A stretch of 64,000 bases of DNA from Burkholderiales bacterium 67-32 (GCA_001898625.1 MKUP01000012.1:248001-312000); one strand, 5' to 3'. Shown: positions 19,511-28,009, numbered from the stretch's first letter. Numbers and translations: made by a program. The notes: generated by a model from the letters alone, not told the origin.

Positions 19511-20437
19511 CTATCGGCTTTCCTGCACGACGGTGTTCTCGATCGTGCCGATGTTCTCGATGTGGGCCACCATCTTGTCCCCCGCTTTCAGATATGTGCC
19601 GCGTCCCATGCCCACGCCGTCGGGCGTGCCGGTGGCGATGAAGTCGCCGGGATGCAGGGTCAGGATGCGCGACAGGTAGGCGATCTGCTCGGCCACCGAG
19701 AAGATCATTTCCGACGTGCTGCCGTCCTGCATGGTCTCGCCGTTGACCGCCAGCGACATGCGTAGCTGCTGGGGGTTGCCGATGCAGCCCGCCGGCACCA
19801 GCCACGGGCCCATGGGACCGAAGGTATCGAAGCTCTTGCCGCGGAACCAGTCGTGGGTGAAGGGATAGTCGGTGCGGCGATTGAGGTCGCGCGCGCTGAT
19901 GTCGTTGAAGACGGTATAGGCGGCAATGGCCGACAGCGCGTCGTCGGCCGACACGTGGCGGCAGGTCTTGCCGATGACCACGCCCAGTTCCACTTCCCAG
20001 TCGAGCCGGCTGGTTTCGGGCGGCATCTGAACGTTTTCGCCGGTGGCGACCACGCTGGTCTCGGCCTTCATGAAGATGTAGGGCTGGCTTTCGCTGCGCG
20101 CCGCCAGCTTGGTGCCCATCTCGTCGGCGTGTTCGTAGAAATTGGAAGCCGTCGCGAAGATGCGGCGGGGCTGGTAGGGGACCGCATAGGTGGCCCCTTC
20201 CACCGCGGCGAGCCGGCCGCTTGCGGCGAGTTGGGCGGCGCGATCGGCCATCGTGGCGATCAGCGGGCCGCTGACGGCCCAATCCGCGATCAGCGCGCCG
20301 ATGCCCCCCGCCACGCGGGCCGGGTCCACGTCGCAGGCCTTCGCCAATTGCGCCAGGTCGTACAGGGTGTCATTGACCACCAGGCCAGGATGCTTGCTGC
20401 CGTTGCGCTGATAAGTCGCCAGACCGTGCCAGTTCAC
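19511..20437 (-). CDS. fumarylacetoacetate hydrolase family protein
   Basis: A 308-residue FAH-superfamily enzyme, a paralogue of the one at 8712. It has RIFATASNFYEHADEMG, the Glu-x-Glu metal ligands in RLDWEVELGVVIGKTC, NDISARDLNRRTDYPFTHDWFRGKSFD and the conserved FIATGTPDGVGMGRG. GTG at 20437 is preceded by GAGGAGA. As first gene of the FAH-VOC-Bug unit, it lies behind a promoter containing TGTATACA. It probably hydrolyses the product of the adjacent VOC dioxygenase, by analogy with meta-pathways. Confidence 0.88.
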   Translation of the reverse strand: MNWHGLATYQRNGSKHPGLVVNDTLYDLAQLAKACDVDPARVAGGIGALIADWAVSGPLIATMADRAAQLAASGRLAAVEGATYAVPYQPRRIFATASNFYEHADEMGTKLAARSESQPYIFMKAETSVVATGENVQMPPETSRLDWEVELGVVIGKTCRHVSADDALSAIAAYTVFNDISARDLNRRTDYPFTHDWFRGKSFDTFGPMGPWLVPAGCIGNPQQLRMSLAVNGETMQDGSTSEMIFSVAEQIAYLSRILTLHPGDFIATGTPDGVGMGRGTYLKAGDKMVAHIENIGTIENTVVQESR

Positions 20438-20517
20438 GGGATCTCCTCGTTGCTGTCTATGTTGGGTCCAGGGAAGGGAACGGGTGTGATCGCCAATTTC
20501 CATCCCCTGTTTGGAAT

Positions 20518-20546
20518 ACTTTAAGTTCGTCATGTATACACGTCAA
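20518..20546 (-). promoter_or_regulatory. promoter with TGTATACA operator for the FAH-VOC-Bug unit
   Basis: On the minus strand TTGACG (20541-20546) and TAAAGT (20518-20523) are separated by exactly 17 bases. The perfect palindrome TGTATACA (20533-20540) directly abuts the -35 hexamer, inside the spacer, where a bound repressor would block polymerase. FadR-type GntR proteins recognise sites of this kind and one is encoded divergently at 20764. Confidence 0.6.
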
Positions 20547-20696
20547 TAGGCTCGCGATAATTTTTTTGCAATGTGTGTCCCAGGAAATAGACTGAAAAAC
20601 CCCAATCAAGGAGATTCGGGCGGAGTTTGCCCTGTATGCAGAATCTTCTGCGTGTGTTCAATGACGAAGGGCGAGCATATCTACATGCCTCTCATG

Positions 20697-20725
20697 TTCA
20701 TGGACCTAGGGGGGCCGCGTATAAT
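20697..20725 (+). promoter_or_regulatory. candidate promoter of the GntR gene
   Basis: A consensus TATAAT lies at 20720-20725, 17 bases after a weak -35 (TTCATG, 20697-20702), 38 bases before the GTG start of the GntR gene. Confidence 0.4.
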
Positions 20726-20763
20726 CCGCGGGCATTCGATGGCTGATATAGAAGGATGCTTTC

Positions 20764-21420
20764 GTGACCACCATTGCCGCCCGGATCAGCCAGTCGCTGG
20801 CTGACGAGATCATTGCGGGTACCCTGGCCCCGGGCGAGAAGCTCGAGGAGCCCTCGCTGGCGGAGCGCTTCCAGGTCTCGCGCACGCCTATCCGCGAGGC
20901 GCTGCGCCTGCTCAACGCCCGTGGCCTGATCGAGCTGGTGCCGCGCCGCGGCGGCGTGGTGGCCAACGTCAGTGCCGAACAGCTTGCCGACATGCTCGAG
21001 GCGCTGTGCGAGCTGGAGTCGCTGTGCTGCCGCATTGCCACCCAGCGCATGAGCGCGATGCAGCGCCGCCAGCTCGAACTGCTGCACGAGGAAACCCAGC
21101 AGGTGTCCGAGCGCGGCGATGCCGACGCCTATCTCAAGCTCAACGCGCGCTTCCACCAGCTCATCTGCCAGGGCACGCAGAACCACACCCTGGTGGCGCA
21201 GGTGGAAAACCTGCGCGACCGGCTGGCGCCGGTCCGCGCCGCGCAAAGCGGCGTCGAGCGCCGCTTCGAGACATCCCACCGCGAACACGAGAAAATCGTG
21301 GAAGCGGTGCTGGCCGGGCAGCCCGAGCAGGCCTACCTGGCCATGCGCAGCCACACCACCCGGCTGACGCTCCACGTGATGGAGCAGATCGAGGAGCAGC
21401 GCGCCGGGGTTCACGGCTGA
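20764..21420 (+). CDS. GntR family transcriptional regulator, FadR/FCD type
   Basis: A 218-residue regulator starting with GTG. The N-terminal winged helix (ISQSLADEIIAGTLAPGEKLEEPSLAERFQVSRTPIREALRLLNARGLIELVPRRGGVV) is typical of GntR, and the C-terminal all-helical FCD domain has the expected histidine-bearing helices (NARFHQLICQGTQN, SHREHEKIVEAVLAG). It diverges from the FAH-VOC-Bug genes and is the natural candidate to bind TGTATACA at 20533-20540. FCD regulators usually sense an organic acid. Confidence 0.92.
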   Translation: MTTIAARISQSLADEIIAGTLAPGEKLEEPSLAERFQVSRTPIREALRLLNARGLIELVPRRGGVVANVSAEQLADMLEALCELESLCCRIATQRMSAMQRRQLELLHEETQQVSERGDADAYLKLNARFHQLICQGTQNHTLVAQVENLRDRLAPVRAAQSGVERRFETSHREHEKIVEAVLAGQPEQAYLAMRSHTTRLTLHVMEQIEEQRAGVHG

Positions 21421-21421
21421 C

Positions 21422-21443
21422 CGCCCTCCCCGGACGGGGCGGG
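21422..21443. terminator. GC-rich hairpin between convergent genes
   Basis: An interrupted inverted repeat (CGCCC-T-CCCC ... GGGG-C-GGGCG) fills the 27-base gap between the convergent GntR gene and the sulfatase gene. It may end transcription from either side but lacks a T-run, so a rho-independent terminator is not proven. Confidence 0.35.
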
Positions 21444-21447
21444 CGCC

Positions 21448-23040
21448 TCAGGCCAGGGCGGTGGGCAACGGCGCCTCGTCTCCCAGCCGTATCTGTTCGC
21501 GGCAAAGCCGTTCGAGCAGGCGCGCCTTCACGTCCTGATGCGGCGCGGACGTCCAGAGATTGGCCGTTTCCGCCGGATCCTCGTCCAGGTCGTAGAGTTC
21601 GCCGATCTCGTCGATGTCCGACACGGACAGGCGATAGCGCGGGTCCACCAGGCTCCTCACCCTGAACGAGCGGCCCTGGTCGAACTTGTGCATGACCTGC
21701 TCGCTCTCGACCACCATGGCTCGCCCGGCGGGCCTCGATGAGGCCAGCAGATCGATGCCCTGCATGCCGTTGTAGGGATTGATGCCGGCGCGGCCCAGCA
21801 CGGTGCGGCCGATATCCACGGTGCCGGCCATGTCCCGGTCGACGGCGTGCGGCGGCCTGTCGGCGGCGGGATCGCGCCAGATGAAAGGCACCCGGATCAG
21901 GCCCTGGTAATGCAGGGGACCCTTGAGCATCAGGCCGTGATCGCCCATCCAGTCGCCATGGTCGCTGGTGAAGAGGACGACCGTGTTCCGGTCCTGGCCG
22001 CTTTCCCGCAGCGCGGCCATGACGCGGCCGACCGCATCGTCGATCATCGAGATCATGCCGTAGGTCAGCGCGATGATCTCCCGCGCTTCGCGTTCGGTGA
22101 CGCCGAACGGTATGTAGCCTTCGCGGCTGTACCGGCCCTGGGCGGTGTCGCGATGCACCGACGAGACCAGCGGAGTCGAGCCGCGGTTCCAGAAGGAGGC
22201 GGGCAGCGCGATGCTGTCCGGATCGTACATGTCCCAGTATTTCCCGGGCGGCGTATAGGGATGGTGCGGATCGGGGAAGGAGCAGGCCAGGAAGAAGGGC
22301 TCGTCGCCGCTGCCCCGATCCTGGCCGGACAGGAAGCCGGTGGCTTCGTCCGCGATGTACGAGGTCGGATAGAGCGATTCCGGTACGCGCGTGCGCCATG
22401 CCTGCGGCGCGCCGTAGCGGCTGTCGGGAATGGCGTGCTCCCTGCCGCGCAAGCGGTCCGAACCCGGATGGCGGGCTTCCAGCCAGCGCGCGTAGTCGGC
22501 GCCGACCTGGTCGCCGTGGAAAGTGCACAGGCGCACGTGGTCGAAGCCATAGAAGGGCAGGGAGACCGTGTGCTCCGGGTTTTCTTCCCAATAAGGGGTC
22601 CATTCGTTGTCGTAGGCGGCCCCGGCCCGGGCGCGGGTGCCGGCATCGCGCAGGGCGGCCGGGGGATCGAGATCGCCCTGTCCGGCCGTCCAGCGTTTGC
22701 GGCCCGGCCCGTCGTGGCCCATGTTCTGCAGGTGGGACTTGCCGATCAGCGTGGTGCGGTAGCCGCCGGCACGCAGCAGGTCGACGAAGGTCGTCGCATC
22801 GCGCGACAGCGCGATGCCGTTGTGCCGGACGCCATGCAGGGACGGCATGCGGCCCGTCATCAAGGTGGCCCGGTTGGCCATGCAGACAGGACTGGCCACG
22901 TAGAAGCGGTCGAAGCGCGTTCCCCGCGCGGCCAGCGCATCGATGTGCGGCGTCCTGACCACCGGGTTGCCATAGCAGCCCAGGTGGTCGGCGCGATGCT
23001 GGTCGGTGATGAACACCAGGAAGTTGGGGCGCGGCGTCAT
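21448..23040 (-). CDS. sulfatase family protein with a variant CxAxR site
   Basis: A 530-residue alkaline-phosphatase-superfamily hydrolase of the sulfatase type, which cleaves sulfate esters using a formylglycine made from cysteine or serine. The N-terminal metal site (PNFLVFITDQHRADHLGCYG), the nucleophile region ASPVCMANRATLMTGR and the second metal site TSDHGDWMGDHGLMLKG are evident. The usual Cys-x-Pro-x-Arg reads Cys53-Met-Ala-Asn-Arg57: the proline is alanine. No signal peptide is visible, so a cytoplasmic enzyme is likely. Its start overlaps the stop of the upstream Bug gene (ATGA), so the two are coupled. A phosphonate or phosphodiester substrate is an alternative. Confidence 0.88.
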   Translation of the reverse strand: MTPRPNFLVFITDQHRADHLGCYGNPVVRTPHIDALAARGTRFDRFYVASPVCMANRATLMTGRMPSLHGVRHNGIALSRDATTFVDLLRAGGYRTTLIGKSHLQNMGHDGPGRKRWTAGQGDLDPPAALRDAGTRARAGAAYDNEWTPYWEENPEHTVSLPFYGFDHVRLCTFHGDQVGADYARWLEARHPGSDRLRGREHAIPDSRYGAPQAWRTRVPESLYPTSYIADEATGFLSGQDRGSGDEPFFLACSFPDPHHPYTPPGKYWDMYDPDSIALPASFWNRGSTPLVSSVHRDTAQGRYSREGYIPFGVTEREAREIIALTYGMISMIDDAVGRVMAALRESGQDRNTVVLFTSDHGDWMGDHGLMLKGPLHYQGLIRVPFIWRDPAADRPPHAVDRDMAGTVDIGRTVLGRAGINPYNGMQGIDLLASSRPAGRAMVVESEQVMHKFDQGRSFRVRSLVDPRYRLSVSDIDEIGELYDLDEDPAETANLWTSAPHQDVKARLLERLCREQIRLGDEAPLPTALA

Positions 23041-24044
23041 TGGCCCTCCTCCAGGCCTTCGCTGCGGATCAGGGTCCGCCACTTTCCGGCCTCGGCCCGC
23101 AGCTCGGCCAGCAGCGGCGCGCCTGTCCTGCCCGATGGCACCATGCCTTGCGCCGCGTAGCGCGAACGGCTTTCCTCCGAGCGGAGCACGTCGCCGAAGA
23201 CCCGTTCGATGCGCTCGGCGACGTCGCGCGGCAAGCCCTTGGGCGCGGCGAGCAGCAGCCAGTTGTTGGCGAGCACGTCGGGTAGGCCGGCCTCCTTGAC
23301 GGTCGGCACGTCCGGCAGGACGGCCAGCCGTTCGGGCGCCGAGACGGCCAGGGGAACGACCTGGCCGCTCTGGACCTGTCCCGCGAGCAGGCCGGCGGCG
23401 CCCATGAACAACTGGACCTCGTTGGCCATCAGCGCCTGCACAGCGGGCTGCGCGCCGCGATAGGCGATGTGCGTGATGGGCAGGCCGGTGGCTTTCGCCA
23501 GCAGGATGCTGGACAGATGCGGCGTGGTGCCGACGCCGGGCGACCCGAAGTTCAGTACCCGTCCGGTCCTGGCCGCGCCGGCGCGCAGGGCCTCCCAGTT
23601 CTTCGCGTCCTGCTGCCGGTTGGTGAACAGCACCGCGGGAATCTCCGCCACCTTGATCAGGGGCTGGAGTTCGCGCAGGGGATCGAAGGTCTCGCCCTTC
23701 TTCAGGAAGGGGTCGATGACGATGTTGTTGGTGGCGGCCACGACCAGCGTGTAGCCGTCCGGCTTGGCCGCCGCGGCGCTTTGTACGCCTATCGCGCCGC
23801 CGGCCCCCGACTTGTACTCCACGACCAGGGGCTTGCCGAAGGCCGCTTCGAGTTGCGGCTGGATGAGGCGCACGGTCAGGTCGACCGGCCCGCCGGGGGT
23901 GTATGGAATAATGATGCGCATGGGTTTGTCCGGGAACGCCTGGGCGCCGGGTGGTGCCAACGCCAGCCACGGGCCCAGCAGCAGGCAGGCCAGCACCGGG
24001 CCCTTGGCCCCGCGGCGCGGGCGTCTTGCCAAAGTAGATAGCAT
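23037..24044 (-). CDS. Bug family tripartite tricarboxylate transporter receptor
   Basis: A 335-residue Bug/TctC receptor. The signal peptide (LACLLLGPWLALAPPGAQA) is preceded by an arginine-rich N-region; the mature part starts FPDKPMRIIIPYTPGGPVDLTVRL. Its stop codon overlaps the sulfatase start by 4 bases, a tight pairing suggesting that it binds the sulfatase substrate or product. The LysR gene at 24156 diverges from it. Confidence 0.92.
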   Translation of the reverse strand: MLSTLARRPRRGAKGPVLACLLLGPWLALAPPGAQAFPDKPMRIIIPYTPGGPVDLTVRLIQPQLEAAFGKPLVVEYKSGAGGAIGVQSAAAAKPDGYTLVVAATNNIVIDPFLKKGETFDPLRELQPLIKVAEIPAVLFTNRQQDAKNWEALRAGAARTGRVLNFGSPGVGTTPHLSSILLAKATGLPITHIAYRGAQPAVQALMANEVQLFMGAAGLLAGQVQSGQVVPLAVSAPERLAVLPDVPTVKEAGLPDVLANNWLLLAAPKGLPRDVAERIERVFGDVLRSEESRSRYAAQGMVPSGRTGAPLLAELRAEAGKWRTLIRSEGLEEGQ

Positions 24045-24141
24045 TCGATTCGTCTCCGATTCCGATCCGGCGGCAAGATGCCGCCCCGGTCACAAGTTTG
24101 TGAAGCGGGCCCTTCGAATGCAATGCATGCCCGCTTCTCTC

Positions 24142-24158
24142 CATAAGCAATTCTTATG
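24142..24158. promoter_or_regulatory. LysR box overlapping the regulator's own start codon
   Basis: CATAAG-CAATT-CTTATG is a perfect 6-5-6 inverted repeat that contains the T-N11-A spacing of LysR sites (ATAA-N7-TTAT). Its right arm includes the ATG (24156-24158) of the LysR gene. A bound regulator would sit over its own translation start, fitting autorepression, and lies 98 bases from the divergent Bug start. Confidence 0.55.
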
Positions 24159-25040
24159 AACACACGGCATCTCGATTTCCTCCGACTGGTGGTGGAAAAA
24201 GGCGGGTTGTCGGCCGCCGCGCGCGAGGCGGGCGTGACGCAGCCGGCCATCAGCCAGGCGCTCCAGGCCCTGGAACGGGAGCTGGGCATGCCCTTGATGA
24301 CGCGTGTCGGCGGCCGCGCGCTGCCGACGCCGGCGGCGCATACCCTGGCGGCGCAATCGAGCCGGTTCGACATCACCATTCGCCATCTTCGGGAGACGCA
24401 GGAGCCGCCGCTGCCCGCGCGTGGCGTCAGGCTGGGCATCTCGGCCGGCGCGGCCCTTGCCTATGCTCCTTGCCTGGTATCCGGCTGGGCCGGACAGGGC
24501 GAAGTGGCGCCCCTGCGCATTTTCAACGGATCGTCGCAGGAATTGTTGCTGTCCCTGGAGGCGGGCGACCTGGACCTGGCGATATGCCCGCGGCCCCGCA
24601 GCGCGGCGTATCCGCATCTGCTCGAAGTGCCCCTGTTCCGGAACGAGCCGGCCATTTTCTCGCGCAAGGGCCATCCGCTGGCCCGGGCCGGGTCGCTGGT
24701 GGAACTGCGCGACGTGGGCTGGGTGGTGGTGGGCAAGGACCGCTCGCCCGGCGGCATGGCCGAGGAAGCATTCCGGGTCCGCAAGCTGGCTGGGCCCCGC
24801 ATCGTCGCGCAGTGCCCGGATTACCTGACCCTGATGACGGTCGTTTCGCAAGGCGACCTGATGGGCATCATTCCCATGCAGAAGATCGCTGACAGTTTCG
24901 GCGGCGCGCCGCTGCAGCGCCTGGTGATCGTCGAAGGATTGCCGCAGTACGACGTCTGCCTGTATCGCTATCCCGGGCCCGTCGAGGATCCCGTCCGGCG
25001 GCTCGAGGCGGCGATCCGCGAACTGGCCGAGGCCGGGTGA
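24156..25040 (+). CDS. LysR family transcriptional regulator
   Basis: A 294-residue LysR-type regulator with a standard N-terminal helix-turn-helix (MNTRHLDFLRLVVEKGGLSAAAREAGVTQPAISQALQALERELGMPLMTR) and a periplasmic-binding-like effector domain. It diverges from the Bug-sulfatase pair, so these are its probable targets. The next gene, for a solute-binding-like protein, may follow in the same transcript. Confidence 0.9.
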   Translation: MNTRHLDFLRLVVEKGGLSAAAREAGVTQPAISQALQALERELGMPLMTRVGGRALPTPAAHTLAAQSSRFDITIRHLRETQEPPLPARGVRLGISAGAALAYAPCLVSGWAGQGEVAPLRIFNGSSQELLLSLEAGDLDLAICPRPRSAAYPHLLEVPLFRNEPAIFSRKGHPLARAGSLVELRDVGWVVVGKDRSPGGMAEEAFRVRKLAGPRIVAQCPDYLTLMTVVSQGDLMGIIPMQKIADSFGGAPLQRLVIVEGLPQYDVCLYRYPGPVEDPVRRLEAAIRELAEAG

Positions 25041-25099
25041 GACGCGCCGCCCGTTTCGTGTACTCTTTCCCCTGGCCTGACATCGTTCCCGAGCCCACC

Positions 25100-25834
25100 A
25101 TGCAACCGACCGAAGCCCTCCGCGCCGCCTTCACGCCCAAGCGGGTCCTGCGCGCCTCCATCAACGTCGGCAATCCCATACTTGCCAGCCGCGACGACCG
25201 GCGCGGCGCGCGCGGGGTGTCGGTCGATCTGGCGGGGGAACTGGCCAGGCGGCTGGGCGTGGAGCTGGAACTGGTGGTCTTCCCGTCGGCCGGCGAGTCG
25301 GTCGAGGCGGTGGCCGCCGAACAGGCCGACATCGGCTTCTTCGCCATCGATCCCAAGCGCGGCGAGCACATCTCGTTCACCGATGCCTACGTGGTGATCG
25401 AGGGGGCCTACCTGGTGCGCGACGGCTCGCCCCTCGCCGCCCATGCCGACGTGGACCGGCCGGGCGTGCGGGTCACGGTCGGCAAGGGCAGCGCCTACGA
25501 TCTCTACCTGAGCCGCAGCCTGCAGCAGGCGGACATCGAGCGGGCGGCCACTTCGCCGGCCGTGGTCGACGTGTTCCTGGAAAGCGGGGCCGACGTGGCG
25601 GCGGGCGTGCGCCAGCAGCTCGAGGCCGATGCTGCGCGGCTGGGTGGCGTGCATCTGTTGCCCGGCCATTTCATGCTGATCCGGCAGGCCATGGGTGTGC
25701 CCAAGTCGCGCGGCGAGGCGGCCGCCGATTACCTGCACGCTTTCGTCGAGGAAATGAAGGCGTCGGGGTTCGTCCAGGAGGCGCTGGCGCGCCATGGGAT
25801 CACCGGCGCGGCGGTGCCCCGCGCCGAAGGCTGA
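25100..25834 (+). CDS. solute-binding protein family 3 domain protein without signal peptide
   Basis: A 244-residue protein with the fold of family 3 (amino-acid type) solute-binding proteins: LRASINVGNPILA, SVDLAGELARRLGVELELVVFPSAGESVEAV, ADIGFFAIDPKRGEHISFTDAY. There is no signal peptide from ATG 25100 nor from a possible GTG at 25037, and no ABC permease genes are near. It may therefore be a cytoplasmic binding protein or an enzyme using this fold. The ribosome site for either start is weak, so the start is uncertain; I prefer 25100 because the conserved part begins soon after it. Confidence 0.75.
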   Translation: MQPTEALRAAFTPKRVLRASINVGNPILASRDDRRGARGVSVDLAGELARRLGVELELVVFPSAGESVEAVAAEQADIGFFAIDPKRGEHISFTDAYVVIEGAYLVRDGSPLAAHADVDRPGVRVTVGKGSAYDLYLSRSLQQADIERAATSPAVVDVFLESGADVAAGVRQQLEADAARLGGVHLLPGHFMLIRQAMGVPKSRGEAAADYLHAFVEEMKASGFVQEALARHGITGAAVPRAEG

Positions 25835-25846
25835 GCGCGGCGCCGC

Positions 25847-26824
25847 CTAGTCCATCTGCACATGCAGCCTGGAGAACACGTCCGACCAGAACCGTTGTTC
25901 CTGGTCGGTGTAGGCCTTGATCTGCGCGAGGTCCATGTCCACCGGTTCGGCCCCCATTTCCCGTAGCCGTTCGGTGGTCTTGGGCTGGGCGATGGCTTTT
26001 CTGATCGCCACGTTCAGTTTCTCCAGGATGGGCCTGGGCGTGCCGGCGGGTGCGAAGATCGCCGCCCACGAGTACAGACCGAAGCCGATGCCCGATTCGC
26101 GCAAGGTGGGCAGGCCGGGCATCAGGTCCGTGCGTTCCGGGCTGGTGACCGCCAGCGCCCGGACCAGTCCCTGGTCGATGAAGGGCTTGGCCGAGGCCAG
26201 CACCGCGAACATCATCTGCACCTGTCCACCCACCAGATCGTTCAAGGCCGGCGCTTCCCCGCGGTAGGGAACGTGGACGATGTCCACGCCGGCGGCGCTC
26301 TTGAAGATCTCCCCGTTCAGGTGCAGGCTGGATCCGCGTCCGCCGGAGGCGAAGTTCAGCTTGCCCGGGTGCGCCTTGGCGTATTGCACCAGTTCCTGGG
26401 CCGTGCGTATCGGCAGGGACTTGTTGACGATCAGCACGCCCGGGTTGCGGGCGATCATGGCGACGGGAACCAGGTCCTTGAAGAAGTCGTAGCTCTGGTT
26501 GCGGTAAAGGAAGGAGTTGGTGACGCCCGACAGTCCGCTGACGCCCAGGGTATAGCCGTCGGGCGGCGACTTGGCGACGTAGCCCGTGCCGATGTTGCCG
26601 TTGGCGCCCGGACGGTTGTCGACGATGACGCCCTGCCCCAGGAAGGACTCCAGGTCTGCCAGTGCCGAGCGCGCCAGGGAATCGCTGCTGCCGCCCGGCG
26701 CATAGTTGACGACCACGCGTATCGGCCGCTCGGGGTAGTTCGATGCATCGGCCGCGGCGCAGGGGATGGTGGCCATCGTGCCCGCGAGCAGACCAGCGAA
26801 TGCGAGGATTTTCATGCTGTCCAT
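25847..26824 (-). CDS. Bug family tripartite tricarboxylate transporter receptor
   Basis: A 325-residue Bug/TctC receptor: signal peptide (MKILAFAGLLAGTMATIPCAAA from residue 4), mature start NYPERPIRVVVNYAPGGSSDSLARSAL, and PPDGYTLGVSG. Two start codons three residues apart are possible; GAGG lies about 8 bases before the first. It follows the TrpX-like binding protein gene on the same strand with a 57-base gap, so two receptors of different families are probably made together. Confidence 0.92.
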   Translation of the reverse strand: MDSMKILAFAGLLAGTMATIPCAAADASNYPERPIRVVVNYAPGGSSDSLARSALADLESFLGQGVIVDNRPGANGNIGTGYVAKSPPDGYTLGVSGLSGVTNSFLYRNQSYDFFKDLVPVAMIARNPGVLIVNKSLPIRTAQELVQYAKAHPGKLNFASGGRGSSLHLNGEIFKSAAGVDIVHVPYRGEAPALNDLVGGQVQMMFAVLASAKPFIDQGLVRALAVTSPERTDLMPGLPTLRESGIGFGLYSWAAIFAPAGTPRPILEKLNVAIRKAIAQPKTTERLREMGAEPVDMDLAQIKAYTDQEQRFWSDVFSRLHVQMD

Positions 26825-26881
26825 ACGACCGACCTCAGTGGATGTGTTGGTTGCCTGTCATCGATATCCGGAATGGATGTG

Positions 26882-27820
26882 TCATTCGATCAACACGTCC
26901 GCCTCGTCGATCAGCGATGCCGGAAGCTGGAGCCCGAGCAGGCCGGCGTTCTTCAGGTTGAGCGTGGTCGGGCCGCGCATGCTGCGGTCGATGGGGATTT
27001 CCGCGGGATCCGCCCCGTGCAGGATCTGGTCGACGACCTGCGCCATCATCGGCCAGCCCTTCTTCTTGCCCGGGCTGATGGTCGCCAGGCCGCCGGCGCG
27101 GGTGATGGACAACTGGTTGCCCACGGCGGGCAGCCGCGCGTCCAGGAAGCGCTTGCCCAGCACTTCGCCGTTCATGTTGAACAAGGCATGCGGCCCGACC
27201 AGGACGGCCTGGCAGCCGTCCCGCTTCATGGCGAGGATGCTCGGCTCGAAGTCCTCGATCCGCAGCGTTTCATAGATCGGCATCTCGCAGCCCATGGTCC
27301 GCGCGGCCTCGGCGAACTCGCGCATCACGGCGGGCGCGGGCGAATAGGTCGGGTTGTACAGATGGCCGATGCGGGTCAGGCCGGGAACCGCCATCTTCAG
27401 CAGCCTGACCTTGGCCCAGTTGTTGTAGGGGATGTAGGAGAAACCGGTGAAGTTCATGCCCGGCCGCCGGTAGCTCTCGGCCAGCCCCGCTTCGATGTGG
27501 TTGGTGGCCCAGCAGACGACGGGAATCCTGACGTCCCGCGTGGCTTTCTTGAGCGCGATGTTGGCGTTGGTCAGGAAGGAAACGATCACGTCCGCGGGCC
27601 AGGCGACGAGGGCGTCGGCATGGGCCTGGATGAGATCGGGATCGCGGTTGCCGTACAGCTCCTGGTAGACCACGTCGACGTTTTCCCGATAGCCGATGGT
27701 CTCCATGCCCCGCTTGAAATCGACGATGTCCTGCGTGTCGATGACCGGGTCGCCCTTCGCGACGACGTGAATCAGGCCGACCCGGTACGGTCTGCCCGGC
27801 CCCTTTTGTTCCCCTTGCAT
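26882..27820 (-). CDS. TrpX/ABC_sub_bind-type solute-binding protein without signal peptide
   Basis: A 312-residue protein resembling the ABC_sub_bind family (TrpX-like, type I periplasmic-binding fold): RVGLIHVVAKGDPVIDTQDIVDFKRGMETIGY, VIVSFLTNANIALKKATRDVRIPVV, and a C-terminal NAGLLGLQLPASLIDEADVLIE. From the best start (27820, behind GGGAG) there is no signal peptide, unlike normal members. No permease or ATPase genes are near. A cytoplasmic sensor or an orphan receptor exported otherwise are both possible. It lies behind an inverted repeat at 27852-27868 and downstream of two IclR genes. Confidence 0.78.
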   Translation of the reverse strand: MQGEQKGPGRPYRVGLIHVVAKGDPVIDTQDIVDFKRGMETIGYRENVDVVYQELYGNRDPDLIQAHADALVAWPADVIVSFLTNANIALKKATRDVRIPVVCWATNHIEAGLAESYRRPGMNFTGFSYIPYNNWAKVRLLKMAVPGLTRIGHLYNPTYSPAPAVMREFAEAARTMGCEMPIYETLRIEDFEPSILAMKRDGCQAVLVGPHALFNMNGEVLGKRFLDARLPAVGNQLSITRAGGLATISPGKKKGWPMMAQVVDQILHGADPAEIPIDRSMRGPTTLNLKNAGLLGLQLPASLIDEADVLIE

Positions 27821-27851
27821 GAATGTCTCCCTTCCATGCGTTGCTGAGTTT

Positions 27852-27868
27852 GTTCTGAAATAGAGAAC
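27852..27868. promoter_or_regulatory. inverted repeat GTTCT-N7-AGAAC
   Basis: GTTCT (27852-27856) and AGAAC (27864-27868) flank a 7-base spacer, 31-48 bases upstream of the TrpX-like gene start and just downstream of the IclR gene at 28010. The size and spacing suit an IclR-family operator. The 189-base gap 27821-28009 contains nothing else recognisable. Confidence 0.45.
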
Positions 27869-28009
27869 GGCGTATCGAAATTTGAACCTATCATAAACAT
27901 CCGCGTACAGCGCCGTCAATCGGTGGATGCGTGCGTGGGGGAACGCCGGACGGCCTCGGCGTCCACGGGAAGACGCGAGGCGGTCAGGCGGCAACGAAGG
28001 GGAATGGGG

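Larger units (their letters stand above)
20438..20763. other. divergent FAH / GntR intergenic region
   Basis: A 326-base stretch without a gene, holding the divergent promoters of the FAH-VOC-Bug unit (20518-20546, minus) and of the GntR gene (20697-20725, plus). It is less GC-rich than the surroundings, especially 20510-20600. Short open frames inside it have no ribosome site or family resemblance. Confidence 0.55.

Noticed and set aside
19497-20282. N-terminal extension of the VOC protein at 18912
   Set aside because: It is the shadow of the FAH gene; a GTG with a strong ribosome site marks the true start.
23041-24150. N-terminal extension of the sulfatase reading frame
   Set aside because: The frame is open through the Bug gene, but sulfatase homology and the ATGA overlap fix the start at 23040.
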